DNA from: an uncultured cyanobacterium
GTDB taxonomy: Bacteria; Cyanobacteriota; Cyanobacteriia; Cyanobacteriales; Geitlerinemataceae
NCBI GenBank assembly: GCA_937121005.1
Contig: CAKZKB010000066.1
Location: 1 to 8,301, forward strand
DNA length: 8,301 bases
Direction of reading: 5' to 3'
The position numbers and the translations under genes are program-made. The notes under the pieces are model-generated. The model did not search any database. It saw nothing but the letters and a program-made list of their open reading frames with translations, and was not told where the DNA came from. Position 1 is the stretch's first letter; each line of letters opens with the position of its first letter. This document shows, one piece after another, positions 6,352 to 8,301 of the stretch.

Positions 6352-7596
6352 CTACGATCGAAACACCGCCGCCGGATCCACTCGCGTCACCTTGGCGATG
6401 GCGAAAAATGCCGATCCGACGCACATAGCGACGGTTATTCCCAACACGCCGATCGCCGTTACGGGTGTAATCAAAATCGTCACCCCCATACTGGCTTCAG
6501 CCCACACCGAGACTCCCAAACATAGGGCCATTCCGGGCATATATCCCAGTACGGACATCCATAACGCCTGTTCGATGACAATGCGATACAGCGTCCAGTC
6601 CGACGCGCCCATGGCTTTAAGCGTACCATATTCTTTCAGGCGATCGCTGACAGAAGAATAGAGAATTTGCCCGACGATCGCCACGCCAACAATCACTCCC
6701 AACCCCGCCCCCAGGCCTAAAATAAACCCAACTCCCGTGCGCGATTTCCAGTACGATCGCGTCATCTCGGCCATTTCCTCGCGTGTCATCACCCGTACCT
6801 CGGGCAGAACGGTTTCCAAGCGTTGGGTGAGGGCTTCGAGATCTTGCCCCGGTTCGGCTTTAATGAGAATATGGGTAATGGCATCGCCGATGGCAAGCGG
6901 TTTGACAGGTGGTACGCCCGTTTCCGAGTCTTCTGTGCGATACACGGTACTGCAATCGAGTTCGCCATCGGGATTCGATCGACAGCGCACGGAAGAGGTT
7001 AACCCTACTGTCGCATAGGCTTTGGCAGACTCGATGGACATGAACGCAAACGTACTTGAAGCCGTTGACTGGGTTCCCTGCGTCAAACCGACGATCGTCG
7101 CGGGTAGGGAGTTCATTTGTCCGGTGTCGCCCACACCTTCAGCGTTGAGAGTATCGAGAGAAGATTCGTCTACGATCGCGGTATAGGGGTCTTTGAGGCG
7201 ATCGATATCCCCTGCGGTGAGGTTCCACAGGCGAAACAATTGTCCGTCGGGATAGAACCCAATGGGGCGCATGGGGACAATATCTGCGGTGCCCGGTTTC
7301 GTCCACCGGGCGCTTCCCAAGAGTAAGGGTTCGGCAATTTCGACCCCCGGAACGGCGCGGGCTTCTTCGAGTAAGGCGGCAGGAATCGGTAGGGTGAGCT
7401 CGAAGTTGACCACTTGGTTAGAGGATACCAGAATGTCGGCCTTGGAGTTATCGACAACTAAAGCGGTCGATCGCGTAAAGCCTTCGAGTATCCCGGTTTG
7501 AATCGTAATTAAGGTGACAGCAAACATAATACCCGCTTGGGCGACTAAAAAGCGGGGAATGTCTTCGAGGAGGTTTTTGCGGGCGATCGATGCCAT
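6352..7596 (-). CDS. ABC exporter permease, DevC/FtsX-like
   Basis: This is a 414-residue inner-membrane permease of the MacB/FtsX type. It has one N-terminal membrane span (about 13-35, after MASIARKNLLEDIPRF), a large extracytoplasmic domain (36-285), then three spans (about 289-314, 345-365 and 373-400). The conserved coupling segment SDRLKEYGTLKAMGAS (317-332) follows span 2, and the chain ends TRVDPAAVF. These features and the length match cyanobacterial DevC proteins. ATG at 7596 is chosen because the SIARKNL start is conserved in the family; an in-frame ATG at 7710 would translate an intergenic repeat at 7683-7697. A TACAAT hexamer (7630-7635, minus strand) could be a -10 element, but no -35 is evident. 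The extracytoplasmic domain has a close Cys pair (205 and 215). No HlyD-like partner is encoded next to it. Confidence 0.93.
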   Translation of the reverse strand: MASIARKNLLEDIPRFLVAQAGIMFAVTLITIQTGILEGFTRSTALVVDNSKADILVSSNQVVNFELTLPIPAALLEEARAVPGVEIAEPLLLGSARWTKPGTADIVPMRPIGFYPDGQLFRLWNLTAGDIDRLKDPYTAIVDESSLDTLNAEGVGDTGQMNSLPATIVGLTQGTQSTASSTFAFMSIESAKAYATVGLTSSVRCRSNPDGELDCSTVYRTEDSETGVPPVKPLAIGDAITHILIKAEPGQDLEALTQRLETVLPEVRVMTREEMAEMTRSYWKSRTGVGFILGLGAGLGVIVGVAIVGQILYSSVSDRLKEYGTLKAMGASDWTLYRIVIEQALWMSVLGYMPGMALCLGVSVWAEASMGVTILITPVTAIGVLGITVAMCVGSAFFAIAKVTRVDPAAVFRS

Positions 7597-7884
7597 GGGG
7601 AAATACTCGATGCAGCGATGGTAGTCCCAATTGTAACGAAGTTTTGCGATCGATGGCGACACGGCGATTAAATTAAACGAGGTGTAGGTTGGGTTGAAGT
7701 CTGCAACCACAGATGAATAGGATAGACACAGATGGGTTTTTGGTCACAATTCAATGTGGAAGTAAGATGAATTAGGATAGTACATCTGTAGGTTGGGTTG
7801 AGGAACGAAAACCCAACAATCGCCCATTGATGGCGTTGGGTATCTACGCAATTTCTATAGTCTACTTGCAAACCGGGGAAAATC
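7597..7884. repeat. Intergenic region with cyanobacterial GTTGGGT-type repeats
   Basis: No gene is seen. TGTAGGTTGGGTTGA occurs exactly twice, at 7683-7697 and 7787-7801. The second copy continues GAGGAACGAAAACCCAAC, and GTTGGGT returns at 7835-7841, so ACCCAAC (7811-7817) can pair with either side. Between them CACAGATG occurs as a near-tandem pair (about 7709-7736). These motifs are common in cyanobacterial intergenic DNA. The region probably contains the permease promoter. Confidence 0.8.
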
Positions 7885-8301
7885 CTAGAGACGAGACGAT
7901 CGCCTCCACCAGCGATCGATAACGCGATACAATCTCTCTTTGTCGGGTTCGGTCAGAAGTTGACCGATTTCAAGGCGATCGGTGGCTGTATCGAGATGGA
8001 GTTGCAGGCGATCTCTAAACCAATTGAGGGCGATCGTCCGAATCTGGTACTTGTCAATTGTTAAATTGTTTTGACCCGATAGAAATTTCCAGTCTAATTG
8101 AATTTCTCTCCAAACATCTAAATAAAAGTTGTCTGTATGTCTCGCTGGATCTCTGTTGCTGTTCGGACTACCAACCCTTTTGCGCTTGCAAGTTTCGGTA
8201 TTGCTATATTGGTAGGATAGGATGTCGCGATCGAGCTTCAGTTTGGAATCGCCAACGCCTAAAACTGCAATGAGTAAAGATAAAATTAGATCGGAAGAGC
8301 G
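7885..8301 (-). CDS. Unidentified protein, C-terminal part (5' partial at contig edge)
   Basis: Reading the minus strand from the right edge, one frame stays open for 138 codons to TAG at 7885-7887. No ATG occurs in it, so the start is outside. The first 14 bases (8288-8301) look like sequencing adapter, so genuine sequence starts near 8287. The peptide has a short hydrophobic stretch (ILSLLIAVLGVG), a basic/polar middle, and a helical C-terminus rich in Trp, Arg and Asp-Arg pairs (DVWREIQLDWKFLSG ... NWFRDRL ... DRWWRRSSRL). The GATCGC codon pairs match host coding style. I do not recognise the family. It does not resemble an HlyD-type membrane-fusion C-terminus, so it does not look like a missing DevB. 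Its stop is 288 bases from the permease start. Confidence 0.6.
   Translation of the reverse strand, partial: RSSDLILSLLIAVLGVGDSKLKLDRDILSYQYSNTETCKRKRVGSPNSNRDPARHTDNFYLDVWREIQLDWKFLSGQNNLTIDKYQIRTIALNWFRDRLQLHLDTATDRLEIGQLLTEPDKERLYRVIDRWWRRSSRL
8288..8301 (+). other. Probable residual Illumina TruSeq adapter at contig end
   Basis: AGATCGGAAGAGCG, the last 14 bases, equals the start of the standard TruSeq read adapter (common core AGATCGGAAGAGC). A chance exact match at the very terminus is unlikely. It should be treated as artefact, including in the protein reading through it. Confidence 0.85.

Larger units (their letters stand above)
1203..6647. repeat. Dispersed HIP1 octamers (GCGATCGC)
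   Basis: Exact GCGATCGC occurs at 1203, 1323, 1543, 2347, 2403, 2649, 3099, 3277, 5232, 5615 and 6640. This palindrome is the highly iterated sequence of cyanobacterial genomes and is the best taxonomic evidence here. Ten of eleven copies are inside coding regions; the one at 5232 is in the gene-free stretch. None lies in the CRISPR array. Confidence 0.95.

Noticed and set aside
6152..6424. Frames crossing the permease-ATPase gap
   Set aside because: They overlap the permease 3' end in other frames, have no recognisable motif and include intergenic-repeat text.
7668..7871. 67-residue minus-strand frame in the spacer upstream of the permease
   Set aside because: It is built largely from the two GTTGGGT-type repeats.
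8058..8273. 71-residue plus-strand frame at the right end
   Set aside because: It is opposite the longer, host-codon-like minus-strand frame and Cys-rich without pattern; best read as a shadow.

Overview
The window is cyanobacterial DNA. The HIP1 octamer GCGATCGC occurs at least eleven times and the shorter CGATCG core many more. The gene set also fits a cyanobacterium: a beta-helix/CHAT surface protein, a lone HicB-like protein, a DevC/DevA-type transporter pair, and intergenic heptanucleotide tandem repeats. A filamentous, Oscillatoriales-like host is a guess; genus cannot be decided from the sequence. The last 14 bases match the start of the Illumina TruSeq adapter, so the right edge is probably a raw contig end.

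Layout. Bases 1-3614 (+) hold the 3' part of a very large gene whose start lies left of the window: Gly/Asn-rich beta-helix repeats, a Pro/Glu repeat spacer, a helical linker and a C-terminal CHAT cysteine-peptidase domain with its His/Cys pair. Converging on it is a small HicB-like gene (3668-3886, -). Bases 3887-5382 carry no credible protein gene. They contain tandem repeats and a CRISPR array of eight identical 35-bp repeats and seven spacers (4108-4659) with no cas genes in view. The array lies between two 75-bp direct repeats (4026-4100 and 5064-5138, 65/75 identical). To the right are hairpins, heptamer repeats and an inverted-repeat element. Bases 5383-7596 (-) encode an ABC exporter pair: the FtsX/DevC-type permease (6352-7596) is transcribed first, then the ATPase (5383-6144), separated by 207 bases. 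A repeat-rich spacer (7597-7884) follows, then the 3' end of an unidentified minus-strand gene running off the right edge (7885-8301).

How the parts relate. Permease and ATPase very probably form one exporter; its usual HlyD-like membrane-fusion partner is not encoded beside them. The CHAT protein looks exported by two-partner secretion (inferred from the beta-helix; the diagnostic N-terminus is outside the window). No sequence feature ties the CHAT protein or the HicB protein to the CRISPR array beyond closeness. The most unusual structure is the orphan array boxed by long direct repeats and heptamer repeats.
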